A DNA stretch of 64,000 bases from Ruegeria aquimaris (lineage in GTDB: Bacteria; Pseudomonadota; Alphaproteobacteria; Rhodobacterales; Rhodobacteraceae): positions 1-64,000 of the forward strand of contig NZ_JAOWLB010000004.1 of the NCBI RefSeq assembly GCF_025751555.1, in the 5' to 3' direction. The notes beneath the pieces were generated by a model. It had not been told where the DNA came from, ran no database searches, and saw nothing but the letters and a program-made list of their open reading frames with translations. A program made the translations under genes and the position numbers. Of the stretch, positions 43,856 through 53,274 are shown piece after piece. Within the stretch, counting starts at the first letter, position 1. Each line of letters starts with the position of its first letter.

Positions 43856-43913
43856 AAAGATTTTTCGTCGAAAAATCTTTGCCTCCGGCGGGAGTATTTT
43901 TTGCGAAATGAAG
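43856..43913. repeat. AT-rich perfect hairpin plus half structured repeat, copy 7
   Basis: AAAGATTTTTC (43856-43866), loop GTC, GAAAAATCTTT (43870-43880): perfect 11-bp arms, markedly AT-rich for this genome. It is followed immediately by GCCTCCGGCGGGAGTATTTT with GCGAAATGAAG ending at 43913, the alternate half-unit also seen at 53784. It is placed between two convergent genes and likely terminates both. Confidence 0.75.
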
Positions 43914-43917
43914 GGGC

Positions 43918-45252
<1,335 letters not shown>

Positions 45253-45371
45253 GTCGACACACTTCTCTTGGTCTCACCCGTCTCATGGAAGTGTGTGATG
45301 CGCCGATGGAAAACGGGGTCAAGAACCGGCACTTGCGAAGTCTAACCCAGCGGTCGGCGGACCGCAAGACA

Positions 45372-46163
45372 TCAGACTCGGCTCAGGATCTCCAGCGCCG
45401 CCGCGTGCACCTGCGGATTGGCCGCGGCGAGCGCCCTGCCCCCTTCATGAGCCGGTCCCCCCTGCCAGTCCGTGACAACACCCCCCGCCGCCCGGATCAG
45501 GGCAATCGGGGCCTGGATGTCGACCGCCTTCAGCCCTGCCTCGATGACCAGATCCACCAGCCCGGCGGCCAGCAGCGCATAAGCGTAGCAATCCATACCG
45601 TATCGGGTGAGTTTGACCCGTCTCGACACCGCCCGGAACGCCGCCTCTTCATCGCTGCTGCCCAGTTCGGGGAAGGTGGTGAACAGCACCGCGTCCTCCA
45701 GTGTGGCGCCGTGCCGGGTGCCCAGAGCGCGCCGCCCCAGCGGCCCGACCATATGCGCCCCCTGCGGCGTGCCGATGAACCGCTCGCCGATATAAGGCTG
45801 ATCGACCACCCCCAGAAACGGACCGTTCTGGTCCGAAAGGGCAATCAAAACCCCCCAGGTCGGCGTGCCTGCGATGAAGCCCCGGGTCCCGTCGATCGGA
45901 TCGAGCACCCATGTCCGGCCCGACCGGCCCGGAACATTGTCGAATTCCTCGCCATGGATACCGTCCTGCGGCCGCAGATCCGCCAGGATCGCGCGCATCG
46001 CCAGCTCGGCGTCGCGATCAGCTGCCGTTACCGGATCGAACCCGGCGGTCAACTTGTTTTCCGCGCCCAGGTCCGCCTGCCGGAAATAGGGAAGAATGGC
46101 CTGCCGCGCGGCGTCGGCAAGCAATTCGGCGATCGCGACATCTGTCAGGTTTGCGTCTGTCAT
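45372..46163 (-). CDS. hisN: Inositol-monophosphatase-fold phosphatase, HisN (histidinol-phosphatase) type
   Basis: A 263-aa Mg-dependent phosphatase from the ATG at 46163. Metal sites: HGEEF (about residues 68-72), WVLDPIDGTRGFIAG (about 83-97) and, near the end, KAVDIQAPIALIRAAGG. The spacing and GTPTWGVLIAL are typical of the HisN-type histidinol-phosphatase that completes histidine synthesis in actinobacteria and alphaproteobacteria. Other IMPase activities (inositol, sugar phosphates) remain possible. An XRE regulator lies 49 bases upstream on the same strand. Confidence 0.83.
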   Translation of the reverse strand: MTDANLTDVAIAELLADAARQAILPYFRQADLGAENKLTAGFDPVTAADRDAELAMRAILADLRPQDGIHGEEFDNVPGRSGRTWVLDPIDGTRGFIAGTPTWGVLIALSDQNGPFLGVVDQPYIGERFIGTPQGAHMVGPLGRRALGTRHGATLEDAVLFTTFPELGSSDEEAAFRAVSRRVKLTRYGMDCYAYALLAAGLVDLVIEAGLKAVDIQAPIALIRAAGGVVTDWQGGPAHEGGRALAAANPQVHAAALEILSRV

Positions 46164-46212
46164 GACGCTGCTTTGCCATCGACGGCGCGGCAAAGCAACA
46201 GGCGTCGGACCG

Positions 46213-46584
46213 TCAGGCGACGTCGCTGAGGACGCGCGCCAGTTCGAACAGGCGGCGGCGCTGATTCTCGGGGATTGCATAATAGGAACGGACCAGATCA
46301 AGCGCTTCCTTGTCGCCCATCAGGTCGGCGGGCACGCTGGCCTTTTCCGAGTTGCCCCTTTGCGCATCATCCAGCCCTTCGAAGAAGAAGCTGACCGGAA
46401 CATCCAACGCCTCGGCGATATCCCAAAGACGCGACGCGCTGACCCGGTTGGCACCGGTCTCGTATTTCTGGATCTGCTGGAACTTGATGCCGACCTGCTC
46501 GGCCAGCTGCTGCTGGGTCATACCAATCAGCCAGCGCCGGTGGCGGACACGCTTGCCCACATGGACGTCAACAGGATGAGTCAT
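46213..46584 (-). CDS. XRE/Cro-CI family transcriptional regulator
   Basis: A 123-aa protein from the ATG at 46584. The HTH_3 domain spans residues 10-65: VGKRVRHRRWLIGMTQQQLAEQVGI, KFQQIQKYETGANRVSASRLWDIAEALDVP. The remaining C-terminal half includes LVRSYYAIPENQRRRLFELARVL, a helix seen in a widespread alphaproteobacterial group of single-domain regulators. Its targets are unknown; the long 348-base upstream spacer is where autoregulation would act. Confidence 0.85.
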   Translation of the reverse strand: MTHPVDVHVGKRVRHRRWLIGMTQQQLAEQVGIKFQQIQKYETGANRVSASRLWDIAEALDVPVSFFFEGLDDAQRGNSEKASVPADLMGDKEALDLVRSYYAIPENQRRRLFELARVLSDVA

Positions 46585-46932
46585 TGATTTCTCCTCTAAC
46601 ACACAGACAATCGTCCGGGGAAAACGACCGGAAGGGCGGACATGCCCTATTGTCCGGCATTGCAGACTAAGGTTTTGCTAATGACACTTGGCAACCCGAA
46701 CCTTACCTCTTTGGAATATGACGAAATTACCAGTTGAATTCAAGTTGGTTGAATCGTCCGACCTGCGCATACACCTTTGGTTGTGCGATATTTTGACACG
46801 CACAACCTGTGTAGAGTAACCCCAGGCAGCGTCCGGAAAATGACCGCGACCATCTGGCCATGTGGCGTCCGGTCTGTTTGACAGCCGCGACGCACTTGAC
46901 CTTTATGGCAAGAGAATCAAGAGGTAACAGCA
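46585..46932. other. 348-base intergenic region
   Basis: Separates the divergent XRE and quinone-reductase genes. It is AT-richer than its surroundings, notably 46640-46830. I see a likely plus-strand promoter at 46878-46906 and small imperfect repeats (ACCTTTGGTTGTGCG, CACGCACAACC with GCACAACC/GGTTGTGC as an inverted pair at 46779-46808). No convincing gene; the minus ORF 46727-46942 overlaps the next start and lacks a ribosome site. Confidence 0.5.
46878..46906 (+). promoter_or_regulatory. Candidate sigma-70 promoter of the quinone-reductase gene
   Basis: TTGACA (46878-46883) and CTTTAT (46901-46906) with a 17-base spacer, 27 bases before the ATG at 46933. The -35 is perfect and the -10 is weak. 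Confidence 0.45.
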
Positions 46933-47889
46933 ATGCGTTCATTCACTGTGCTCGAGGACGCCACCCCGGCTGCCCTGGTCGACAGGCCGGTTCCAACGCC
47001 AGGCGCGGGGGAAATCAGGGTCGACATTCGCGCGTGTGGGCTGAATTTCGCCGACCTGCTGATGCAGAAAGGCACATACCAGGATACCCCTGCCGCGCCT
47101 TTCACTTTGGGGCTCGAAGTGGCCGGTATTGTCAACGCCGTGGGCCCGCAAGTCGACGATTTTGCCGTGGGCGACCGAATCGCCGTCTACTCCGGACAGG
47201 GCGGTTTGGCGGAACAGGGGGTATTCTCCGCCGATCGCGCCGTGAAACTGCCCGATGCGATGAGTTTCGAGCACGCCGCCGCCTTCCTGATCGCTTATGG
47301 CACCAGCCACATGGCTCTCGATCACCGCGCCCGGTTGCAACCGGGCGAGACGCTGCTGGTCACCGGAGCCGCCGGTGGGGTCGGGTTGACAGCGGTCGAG
47401 ATCGGCAAGCTGATGGGCGCCCGTGTGATCGCCCATGCGCGCGGGGCAGAAAAGCTCGAAATCGCGCGGCAGGCTGGCGCCGACCTGCTGATCGACGCAA
47501 GCGAGGATCTGCGCGCCCGGCTGCTGGACCTTGGCGGGGCGGATGTCGTCTATGACGCAATCGGCGGCGAGGTGTTCAAGGCCGCCTTTCGCGCCACCAA
47601 TCCCGAAGGTCGCCTGCTGCCGATCGGTTTCGCCGGTGGCGACGTTCCGCAGATCCCGGCCAACCACCTGCTGGTCAAGAACCTGACGGTGATCGGCTTC
47701 TATATCGGCGGCTACCTGAAATTCCGGCCCGAGATCATGCGGCAAAGCTTCGAAACCCTGTTCGGCTGGTACGAGCAGGGCAAGCTGAAACCGCATGTAA
47801 GCCATGTCCTGCCGCTGGACCGTGTCGAAGAGGGGATGGAACTGCTGCGCAGCCGTGCCTCGACCGGCAAGGTGGTGATCACGCCCTGA
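46933..47889 (+). CDS. NADPH:quinone oxidoreductase family protein (zinc-free MDR)
   Basis: A 318-aa medium-chain dehydrogenase/reductase. The GroES-like part is residues 1-120 (CGLNFADLLMQKGTYQ, FTLGLEVAGIVNAVG) and the Rossmann part about 121-260 with LVTGAAGGVGLTAVEIGKLMGARV as the NADPH motif. Zinc-binding Cys residues are absent, as in quinone oxidoreductase/crotonase-like MDRs. Ends VSHVLPLDRVEEGMELLRSR, the family tail. Substrate: quinone or enone, not defined. Convergent with the LysR gene (77 bases). Confidence 0.88.
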   Translation: MRSFTVLEDATPAALVDRPVPTPGAGEIRVDIRACGLNFADLLMQKGTYQDTPAAPFTLGLEVAGIVNAVGPQVDDFAVGDRIAVYSGQGGLAEQGVFSADRAVKLPDAMSFEHAAAFLIAYGTSHMALDHRARLQPGETLLVTGAAGGVGLTAVEIGKLMGARVIAHARGAEKLEIARQAGADLLIDASEDLRARLLDLGGADVVYDAIGGEVFKAAFRATNPEGRLLPIGFAGGDVPQIPANHLLVKNLTVIGFYIGGYLKFRPEIMRQSFETLFGWYEQGKLKPHVSHVLPLDRVEEGMELLRSRASTGKVVITP

Positions 47890-47965
47890 CATCGGACAAG
47901 CCGGGGTCAGCCCCGCCCCTATGTCGCCCGGATCAACACACAACCCTGGCGCCCGCCACACCCGG

Positions 47966-48844
47966 TCAGCCGACCGCGCGGAGATGGCCGCTGCCCAGTG
48001 TCTTGAAGTTCTTGCGCACCAGGGCTGCCAGTTCCTCGACGATCTGGCCCTTGCCATCGGTGCCGCCATACAGGTTGATCTTGTGCACCGGCAGGTCGGG
48101 CAGCGCGCCCGGTTCGATCTGCACCAGGTGCTTGGCCTCGGTGCCGTCCAGCATCGCGTGCACCGCCAGATCGGCGGAAACGGTCGCCTCGATGGTGCGG
48201 TCATTCTCGGTCTCGACCGCCAGATCCCAGGGGATACCGGCAGCATCGAGCGCGGCGATTACCTTGGGCCGGAACAGGCACCGCCGCCCCAGGGCGAGCC
48301 GCAGGGGCCGCTGCCGCCAGGCAGAGCCACCGGCGGCCCCGACCCAGCGCAGCGGCAGTTCCGCGATGGTTTCGCAGTGATCGCCGCCGCCCGGCTCGGT
48401 GGTCAGGATCAGGTCGCACTCGCCCCGGTCGTAGAGCTCCTTCAACTGCGACGAATAAGAGGACAGAAGCTGCACCTTCACCCGGGGGAAGCTGGCGTTG
48501 AACTGTTGCAGCACGCGCGGGATCGCCGGGTAGACGATGTCATGCGGCACGCCCAGAATCACTTCGCCCTCAAAGCCCTGATCGGTCAGTCGCGCGATCA
48601 CCTCGTCGTTCAGCGCCACCATGCGCCGCGCATAGGCCAGCAGCTGCTCGCCCGCCGCGGTCAAGGCGATGCCGCGCCCGGACCGGTCCAGCAGCTCCAG
48701 ACCCAGTAACTCCTCCAGCCGCTTGAGCTGCATGGACACTGCCGACTGCGTCAGGTGCAGGAAACCGGCCGCGCGGGTCACGCCGCCGCTGTCGGCCACG
48801 GTGACAAAGCTGCGCAGGGTGGTGATATCGAGATTCCTAATCAT
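47966..48844 (-). CDS. LysR family transcriptional regulator
   Basis: A 292-aa protein; a GTG lies one codon before the ATG chosen at 48844. The HTH spans residues 1-60 (TLRSFVTVADSGGVTRAAGFLHLTQSAVSMQLKRLEELLG). The effector domain is about 90-290 (GEVILGVPHDIVYPAIPRVLQQF, CDLILTTEPGGGDHCETIAELPLRWVGA). Divergent from the DUF1127 gene; the shared spacer has a T-N11-A dyad. The pairing suggests the DUF1127 gene is a target, but that is inference. Confidence 0.88.
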   Translation of the reverse strand: MIRNLDITTLRSFVTVADSGGVTRAAGFLHLTQSAVSMQLKRLEELLGLELLDRSGRGIALTAAGEQLLAYARRMVALNDEVIARLTDQGFEGEVILGVPHDIVYPAIPRVLQQFNASFPRVKVQLLSSYSSQLKELYDRGECDLILTTEPGGGDHCETIAELPLRWVGAAGGSAWRQRPLRLALGRRCLFRPKVIAALDAAGIPWDLAVETENDRTIEATVSADLAVHAMLDGTEAKHLVQIEPGALPDLPVHKINLYGGTDGKGQIVEELAALVRKNFKTLGSGHLRAVG

Positions 48845-48907
48845 CACAAGCCTTGATGTGTTGCGTCAAAATCATTCATTTCCATGTTGCTTATAACCCA
48901 CCATATA

Positions 48908-48924
48908 CATCAAGGCAATTGATG
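48908..48924. promoter_or_regulatory. LysR-type operator candidate
   Basis: CATCAA (48908-48913), spacer GGCAA, TTGATG (48919-48924): a perfect 6-bp-arm dyad containing T-N11-A, in the spacer between the LysR gene and the DUF1127 gene. Confidence 0.5.
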
Positions 48925-48964
48925 AAACACAAAGCAATCATCACAAAATCGAAAGGAACAGCAC

Positions 48965-49174
48965 ATGACCGCATTTACCACTGCACAGCGCTGCCGCCCT
49001 GCCCCCGTCTCCCGCCCGGGTGTTGTGACCCGGCTGGCGGCTCTCTGGCGGCAGCGCCGCGCCCTGACCCGGCTGGACGACCGGGCGCTGGACGACATCG
49101 GAGTGAGCCGCGCAGAGGCCGAAGCCGAAGCGCGCCGCCCGGTCTGGGATGCCCCCGATTTCTGGCGCCGCTGA
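48965..49174 (+). CDS. DUF1127 family small protein
   Basis: A 69-aa Arg-rich protein. The DUF1127 motif is RLAALWRQRRALTRLDDRALDDIGVSRAEAEAE (about residues 23-55). Small alphaproteobacterial DUF1127 proteins influence RNA turnover and phosphate/stress responses. GAAAGGAACAGCAC precedes the ATG. A strong terminator follows 33 bases after the stop, so this is probably a single-gene transcript. Confidence 0.88.
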   Translation: MTAFTTAQRCRPAPVSRPGVVTRLAALWRQRRALTRLDDRALDDIGVSRAEAEAEARRPVWDAPDFWRR

Positions 49175-49207
49175 CCCCTGCCCGACCGGCGATTTTCCCC
49201 TGACTCG

Positions 49208-49235
49208 GCCCGTCCCCGTGACGGGCCGCCTTTTT
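49208..49235 (+). terminator. Rho-independent terminator of the DUF1127 gene
   Basis: GGCCCGTC (49208-49215), loop CCCGT, GACGGGCC (49221-49228), then GCCTTTTT: perfect 8-bp GC stem followed by five Ts. Confidence 0.85.
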
Positions 49236-49391
49236 GTGCATCCAGAATGTAAATTTAACCGGGAAAACAGCCCGGAAACTCGCGGAATTCCGTCCGAACG
49301 TCTTGAATTGAGGGGCAAGCTCTCCGATATTTGATCTGACCGCCGTCGGGGGCAACCTGGCGGCCGGAAAACGTTTTTGAGGGAGACCAAC

Positions 49392-50168
49392 ATGGCTCAA
49401 TTCGACACGATCCGGTCCGCAGCCGGTTCGCGCGCCGTCCAGATCGACGAGGGCTTGCGCGCCCATATGAACAAAGTCTACGGCACGATGTCCGTGGGTA
49501 TGCTGATCACCTTTGCCGCCGCCTGGGCGATCTCGGGCCTGGCCGTGACGACCGATCCCAGCGCCGCCGCCGCACAACTGAGCGCCGACAAGTTCCTGAC
49601 CCAGTTCGGCTATTCGATCTATGCCTCGCCGCTGAAATGGGTGATCATGTTCGCCCCGCTGGCCTTTGTCTTTGGCTTCAGCGCCGCAATCAACCGTCTG
49701 TCGGCCGCCGCCGCGCAGCTGGTATTCTATGCCTTCGCCTTTGTGATGGGCCTGTCGATCAGCTCGATCTTTCTGGTCTTTACCGGTGAATCGATCATCC
49801 AGGTGTTCCTGATCACCGCCATCGCCTTTGCCGGTCTGTCGCTCTTTGGCTACACGACCAAGAAGGACCTGAGCGCGATGGGCACCTTCCTGGTGATGGG
49901 TCTGATCGGCCTGATCGTCGCCTCGGTGGTCAATATCTTCCTGGCGTCCTCGGCGATGGCCTTTGCGATCTCCGCGATCGGCGTGCTGATCTTTGCCGGT
50001 CTGACCGCCTATGACACCCAGAACATCAAGAACACCTATCTGCAAATGGCCCATTCGGGCGATCAGGAATGGCTGGGCAAGGCCGCCATCATGGGTGCGC
50101 TGAGCCTCTATCTGGACTTCATCAACCTGTTCATGTTCCTGCTGCAATTCCTGGGCAACCGCGAATAA
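49392..50168 (+). CDS. Bax inhibitor-1 / YccA family membrane protein
   Basis: A 258-aa protein with seven hydrophobic segments. Family marks: RAHMNKVYGTMSVGMLITFAAAWAISG at the N-terminus, ALVF-GFSAA, and the C-terminal GLTAYDTQNIKNTYL, whose Asp is part of the pH-sensing pair in the BsYetJ Ca2+ leak channel. In bacteria it may pass calcium or interact with FtsH (YccA). AGGGAGACC precedes the ATG at 49392. A terminator follows. Confidence 0.9.
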   Translation: MAQFDTIRSAAGSRAVQIDEGLRAHMNKVYGTMSVGMLITFAAAWAISGLAVTTDPSAAAAQLSADKFLTQFGYSIYASPLKWVIMFAPLAFVFGFSAAINRLSAAAAQLVFYAFAFVMGLSISSIFLVFTGESIIQVFLITAIAFAGLSLFGYTTKKDLSAMGTFLVMGLIGLIVASVVNIFLASSAMAFAISAIGVLIFAGLTAYDTQNIKNTYLQMAHSGDQEWLGKAAIMGALSLYLDFINLFMFLLQFLGNRE

Positions 50169-50191
50169 GCCAGAGGCACACTGAAAGAACG

Positions 50192-50218
50192 AAGGGCGGG
50201 GTCATCCCCGCCCTTTTC
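50192..50218 (+). terminator. Rho-independent terminator after the Bax-inhibitor-like gene
   Basis: AAGGGCGGGG (50192-50201), loop TCAT, CCCCGCCCTT with TT following: 10-bp stem, about 25 bases after the stop codon. Confidence 0.85.
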
Positions 50219-50237
50219 CGTTTCCGTACCGACTTGA

Positions 50238-50747
50238 TCAGTTGCAGTTGAGCGGCACGGCCAACCCTCGCGGGCGTTTGGATGTCCCGGCCTGATGGAC
50301 CTGACCACCGGCAAGGCAACCGGTCAGGCGCGGCACCGATTGGGCAAACCCCGCCCCGGTCCCCTCGGGCAGGCGGTCGATACCATCCTCGCCCGTGCGC
50401 AGGACCGCAAACAGGATCCCGTTCACCTCGACCGTGCTGAGGAACGTGTCGACGTCACCGGCGCCGACCTCGACCGCGGTGGCCGGGTCGCGGCCGCCAT
50501 TGGCGATGGCAACCCCGGCCAGACTGCCGATATCGCCCTTGTCGCTTTGCAGGCGCGGCGTCGGTTTGCCCGCCAGTTCGGCCGGCAGGCTCAGCCGACG
50601 GGCGACATAGTCGGCACCGCCCTTCTCGGCGGTAATGGTCTTTGGCTCGCCGTCAATGCCGGTAAAACCGACCCCCTCGCGATGGAACCAGCTGGCGCAG
50701 GCGGAGAGGGACAGCAGGGCAGCGACGGGGAGCAGAAGTTTTTTCAT
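50238..50747 (-). CDS. Putative lipoprotein, unknown
   Basis: A 169-aa protein from the ATG at 50747. The signal has a lipobox (LLSLSACAS) so the Cys near residue 17 is probably lipidated. The mature part has no recognised domain; VEVNGILFAVLRTGEDGIDRLPEGTGAGFAQSVPRLTGC and a terminal PLNCN give two further Cys residues. The longer frame start at 50786 lies before the lipoprotein signal and is not needed. Confidence 0.7.
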   Translation of the reverse strand: MKKLLLPVAALLSLSACASWFHREGVGFTGIDGEPKTITAEKGGADYVARRLSLPAELAGKPTPRLQSDKGDIGSLAGVAIANGGRDPATAVEVGAGDVDTFLSTVEVNGILFAVLRTGEDGIDRLPEGTGAGFAQSVPRLTGCLAGGQVHQAGTSKRPRGLAVPLNCN

Positions 50748-50854
50748 GATGGGCTTGGACTTGCTGGGACTTGTGGCAGACACCACAGCCTAGCCCCGCA
50801 AAGGCCGTCATGGCAAGCAAGTCCTTGCCTCCAGGCCGCAAGACACATCCGGGG

Positions 50855-50893
50855 AAAAACGGCAAAAGGCCGCGCCTTGCGGTGCGGCCCTTT
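50855..50893 (-). terminator. Rho-independent terminator of rpmG
   Basis: On the minus strand: AAAGGGCCGC ... GCGGCCTTTT (arms 50884-50893 and 50864-50873), followed by GCCGTTTTT. It lies 23 bases beyond the rpmG stop. Confidence 0.85.
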
Positions 50894-50915
50894 GAACGGT
50901 TCTGCAAGCGCAAGA

Positions 50916-51083
50916 TTACTTGATCTTGCCTTCCTTGTACTCGACATGCTTGCGGACGACCGGATCGTACTTACGCGCGGTCATCTTTTCGGTCATGGTG
51001 CGAGCGTTCTTCTTGGTCACATAGAAGTGGCCCGTGCCCGCGGTCGAGTTCAGACGGATCTTGATGGTCGTCGGCTTCGCCAT
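50916..51083 (-). CDS. rpmG: 50S ribosomal protein L33
   Basis: A 55-aa gene. The protein starts [18 protein letters not shown], continues [11 protein letters not shown], and ends [17 protein letters not shown], a textbook bacterial L33. It is the zinc-free type: no Cys residues. AGGAGATAACC precedes the ATG on the minus strand. Single-gene transcript, with a recognisable promoter and terminator. Confidence 0.96.
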   Translation of the reverse strand: MAKPTTIKIRLNSTAGTGHFYVTKKNARTMTEKMTARKYDPVVRKHVEYKEGKIK

Positions 51084-51144
51084 GGTTATCTCCTGCGTCC
51101 GAAAAGGCAGGAGCCCTTCGGTTGAATTCTGTCTTGAGGCTGCG

Positions 51145-51172
51145 CTTTTACCCGGCTGACGGGCCGAGTCAA
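51145..51172 (-). promoter_or_regulatory. Candidate promoter of rpmG
   Basis: On the minus strand TTGACT (51167-51172) and TAAAAG (51145-51150) with a 16-base spacer, about 60 bases upstream of the rpmG ATG. Confidence 0.45.
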
Positions 51173-51374
51173 CCGGATTCCTTGCAGTATTCCGGAATTT
51201 CCGGACAAAGCCAAAATAAGGTGCCGGACCTGCGATTTTGAAGACTCACGGTTTCGTGATATGGTCGTGATCCAAGACCGAGGAATGCCAAGCCGGATGA
51301 TATCGGTGCGAGGCGACAGGTTGGCAAGACTCCCCGATCGGGCACATTTTAGGCCAGACTTTTTGGGGGATATC

Positions 51375-52010
51375 ATGACCGAATGGAAGATCGAGGGCGA
51401 GGAACTCGCCAATTGCAACTGCAACTTTGGTTGCCCGTGCCAGTTCAGCGTTCTGCCGACCACCGGCAATTGCGAGGCGGTCGTCGTTTTCGACATTCAG
51501 AAAGGCCACTACGGAGACACCAGGCTCGATGGCCTGCGGGCCGCCGGCGTCTATCACTGGCCAGGCCCGATTCACGAGGGCAACGGCCAGATGCAGATCA
51601 TCATCGACGAACGGGCTGACGCAGACCAGCGCGCCGCTCTGGAAGCGATCATCAAAGGTGAGGACACCGATGAGATGGCCACCATGTGGTATGTTTTCAG
51701 CGCCATGGCGCCGAAGAAATACGAGACATTGTTTGTACCCATAGAACTTGATTGGAGCCGTGAAGACCGAACCGGCCATGCCAAGGTCAAGGGCGTCTTC
51801 GACGTCGAAGTCGGACCGATCCCGAACATCGTCTCGGGCCAGCCGCATCGTGTCGCAATCAACCTGCCCCACGGGTTCGAGTTTCGCCACGCCGAGGCGG
51901 CATCAGGAAGCGCCAAGACGGTCGGCGGTGCGATCAGCCTGACCTTTGACGCGACCCATGCCCATCTTGCCCGGTTGAACCTCTCGGGCCACGGCATCGT
52001 GGATGCCTAG
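51375..52010 (+). CDS. DUF1326 family protein
   Basis: A 211-aa protein beginning MTEWKIEGEELANCNCNFGCPCQFS. The CNC--GCPCQF Cys cluster is the DUF1326 hallmark and could bind metal. The rest of the family pattern (GHYGDTRLDGL, IHEGNGQMQIIIDERADADQRAAL) is complete. Function unknown. The stop codon overlaps the start of the DUF2182 gene; DUF1326 and DUF2182 genes are known companions and are thought to form a membrane metal-handling pair. Start at 51375 fits the family N-terminus. Confidence 0.88.
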   Translation: MTEWKIEGEELANCNCNFGCPCQFSVLPTTGNCEAVVVFDIQKGHYGDTRLDGLRAAGVYHWPGPIHEGNGQMQIIIDERADADQRAALEAIIKGEDTDEMATMWYVFSAMAPKKYETLFVPIELDWSREDRTGHAKVKGVFDVEVGPIPNIVSGQPHRVAINLPHGFEFRHAEAASGSAKTVGGAISLTFDATHAHLARLNLSGHGIVDA

Positions 52011-52866
52011 TCAGGCACCGGCAATGGCAGACCAGAACCCAAGCTCGCCCGCGCGCTCGGTCGAACGATTGCTGCGGCATGACGCCTTGATCGTTCTCGG
52101 CGGCGTCGCCTTTGTCGTCATCATAGCGGCCTGGTACACGATTGCAGGTATCGGCATGCAGATGAGTGCGGTCGAGATGACCCGGATGGCCCGTCCGATC
52201 GGCGAGCCGATGCGGATGGGTCCCGGCATCGAATGGACGCCGGGCCGCGCGGTGCTGGTGTTCCTGATGTGGTGGGTCATGATGATCGCCATGATGACAC
52301 CGAGCGCCACGCCGGCGCTGCTGCTTTATGCGCGCATCAAGGGTATGGGTCCCGATCGCGCCATAGCGGGCCGTCTGGCCGGAGTGTTCCTTGCGGGCTA
52401 CCTTCTGATCTGGGCCGGGTTCAGCGTGGCAGCCACGCTTGCGCAATGGGGGCTGGGCCAGCTGGACCTGACCAGCGATCCAATGATGACCCTGTCGGCG
52501 GGCTGGTTGTCCGGCGCATTGCTGCTCGCGGCGGGATTTTACCAGTTTTCAAATCTCAAACGGACCTGCTTGAAACATTGCTCCAGCCCGGCGGAGTTCC
52601 TGGTGGCACATAACCGGCCAGGCCCCAAGGGTGCTCTCACTCTTGGCGCTCACCACGGCATCTACTGCATCGGTTGCTGCTGGGCCCTGATGGCCCTGCT
52701 CTTTGTCGGCGGCGTCATGAATCTCTACTGGATTATCGGCATCGCTCTTTATGTGGCCGCCGAAAAACTCCTGCCCGACAAACGCTGGCTCGCCCCGGCC
52801 CTCGGCGCGGTCCTGATCATCGCCGGCGGTCTCGTTCTGACCGGACTGTCGATACCGACGGGTTGA
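52003..52866 (+). CDS. DUF2182 integral membrane protein
   Basis: A protein of 287 aa (or 280 aa from the ATG at 52024) with about seven hydrophobic segments. The DUF2182 marks are WWVMMIAMMTPSATPALLLYARI (about 90-112), YQFSNLKRTCLKHC--P, and HHGIYCIGCCWALMALLF, with paired Cys residues suggesting metal binding at the membrane. It overlaps the DUF1326 gene by 8 bases, indicating coupled translation. Described in databases as predicted metal-binding membrane protein; the metal is unknown. Confidence 0.87.
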   Translation: MPSQAPAMADQNPSSPARSVERLLRHDALIVLGGVAFVVIIAAWYTIAGIGMQMSAVEMTRMARPIGEPMRMGPGIEWTPGRAVLVFLMWWVMMIAMMTPSATPALLLYARIKGMGPDRAIAGRLAGVFLAGYLLIWAGFSVAATLAQWGLGQLDLTSDPMMTLSAGWLSGALLLAAGFYQFSNLKRTCLKHCSSPAEFLVAHNRPGPKGALTLGAHHGIYCIGCCWALMALLFVGGVMNLYWIIGIALYVAAEKLLPDKRWLAPALGAVLIIAGGLVLTGLSIPTG

Positions 52867-52936
52867 ACGGAATACGGACCCCCGGACCCGGTCCAAGACA
52901 AAGGGTCCGCAACCTGACAGGTCAAAGGAGAAAACC

Positions 52937-53266
52937 ATGGCCTTGTTCATCACCTACGCATCTTATTCTCAATCCGGCATCCAGGGGCTGATGAAAAAGC
53001 CCGAAGACCGCAGCGGCCCCATACAGGCCCTGCTGGACAAAGTCGGCGGCCGGGTCGTGGCGCTTTACATGACGACTGGGACCAATGACATCGTGATGGT
53101 CAGCGAGGCGCCGGATGGGGCCGATACCGTGGCCGTCGGCATGGCTGTGGCGGCCTCGGGTTCGGTGTCCAAGGTCGAGACGGTACGGGCCTGGACCGGG
53201 GCGGAATTTGTCGCCATCGCCAAGAAGGCCGGGACCCTGACCGGCGCCTACACGCCGCCAGGATAA
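52937..53266 (+). CDS. GYD domain protein
   Basis: A 109-aa protein of the GYD (ferredoxin-like fold) family: MALFITYASYSQSGIQGLMKKPEDR, then VVALYMTTGTNDIVMVSEAPD and VSKVETVRAWTGAEF. The name-giving G-Y-D appears here as T-N-D. AAAGGAGAAAACC precedes the ATG. Located 70 bases after the DUF2182 gene on the same strand; probably co-transcribed. Function is unknown. Confidence 0.85.
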   Translation: MALFITYASYSQSGIQGLMKKPEDRSGPIQALLDKVGGRVVALYMTTGTNDIVMVSEAPDGADTVAVGMAVAASGSVSKVETVRAWTGAEFVAIAKKAGTLTGAYTPPG

Positions 53267-53274
53267 ACAGACAA

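Noticed and set aside
46727-46942. 71-codon minus frame in the XRE/quinone-reductase spacer
   Set aside because: Overlaps the start of the next gene, lacks a ribosome site and shows no family features.
52880-52916. GGACCC...GGGTCC pairing between the DUF2182 and GYD genes as a terminator
   Set aside because: Short stem with a long loop and no T-run; more likely incidental within an operon.
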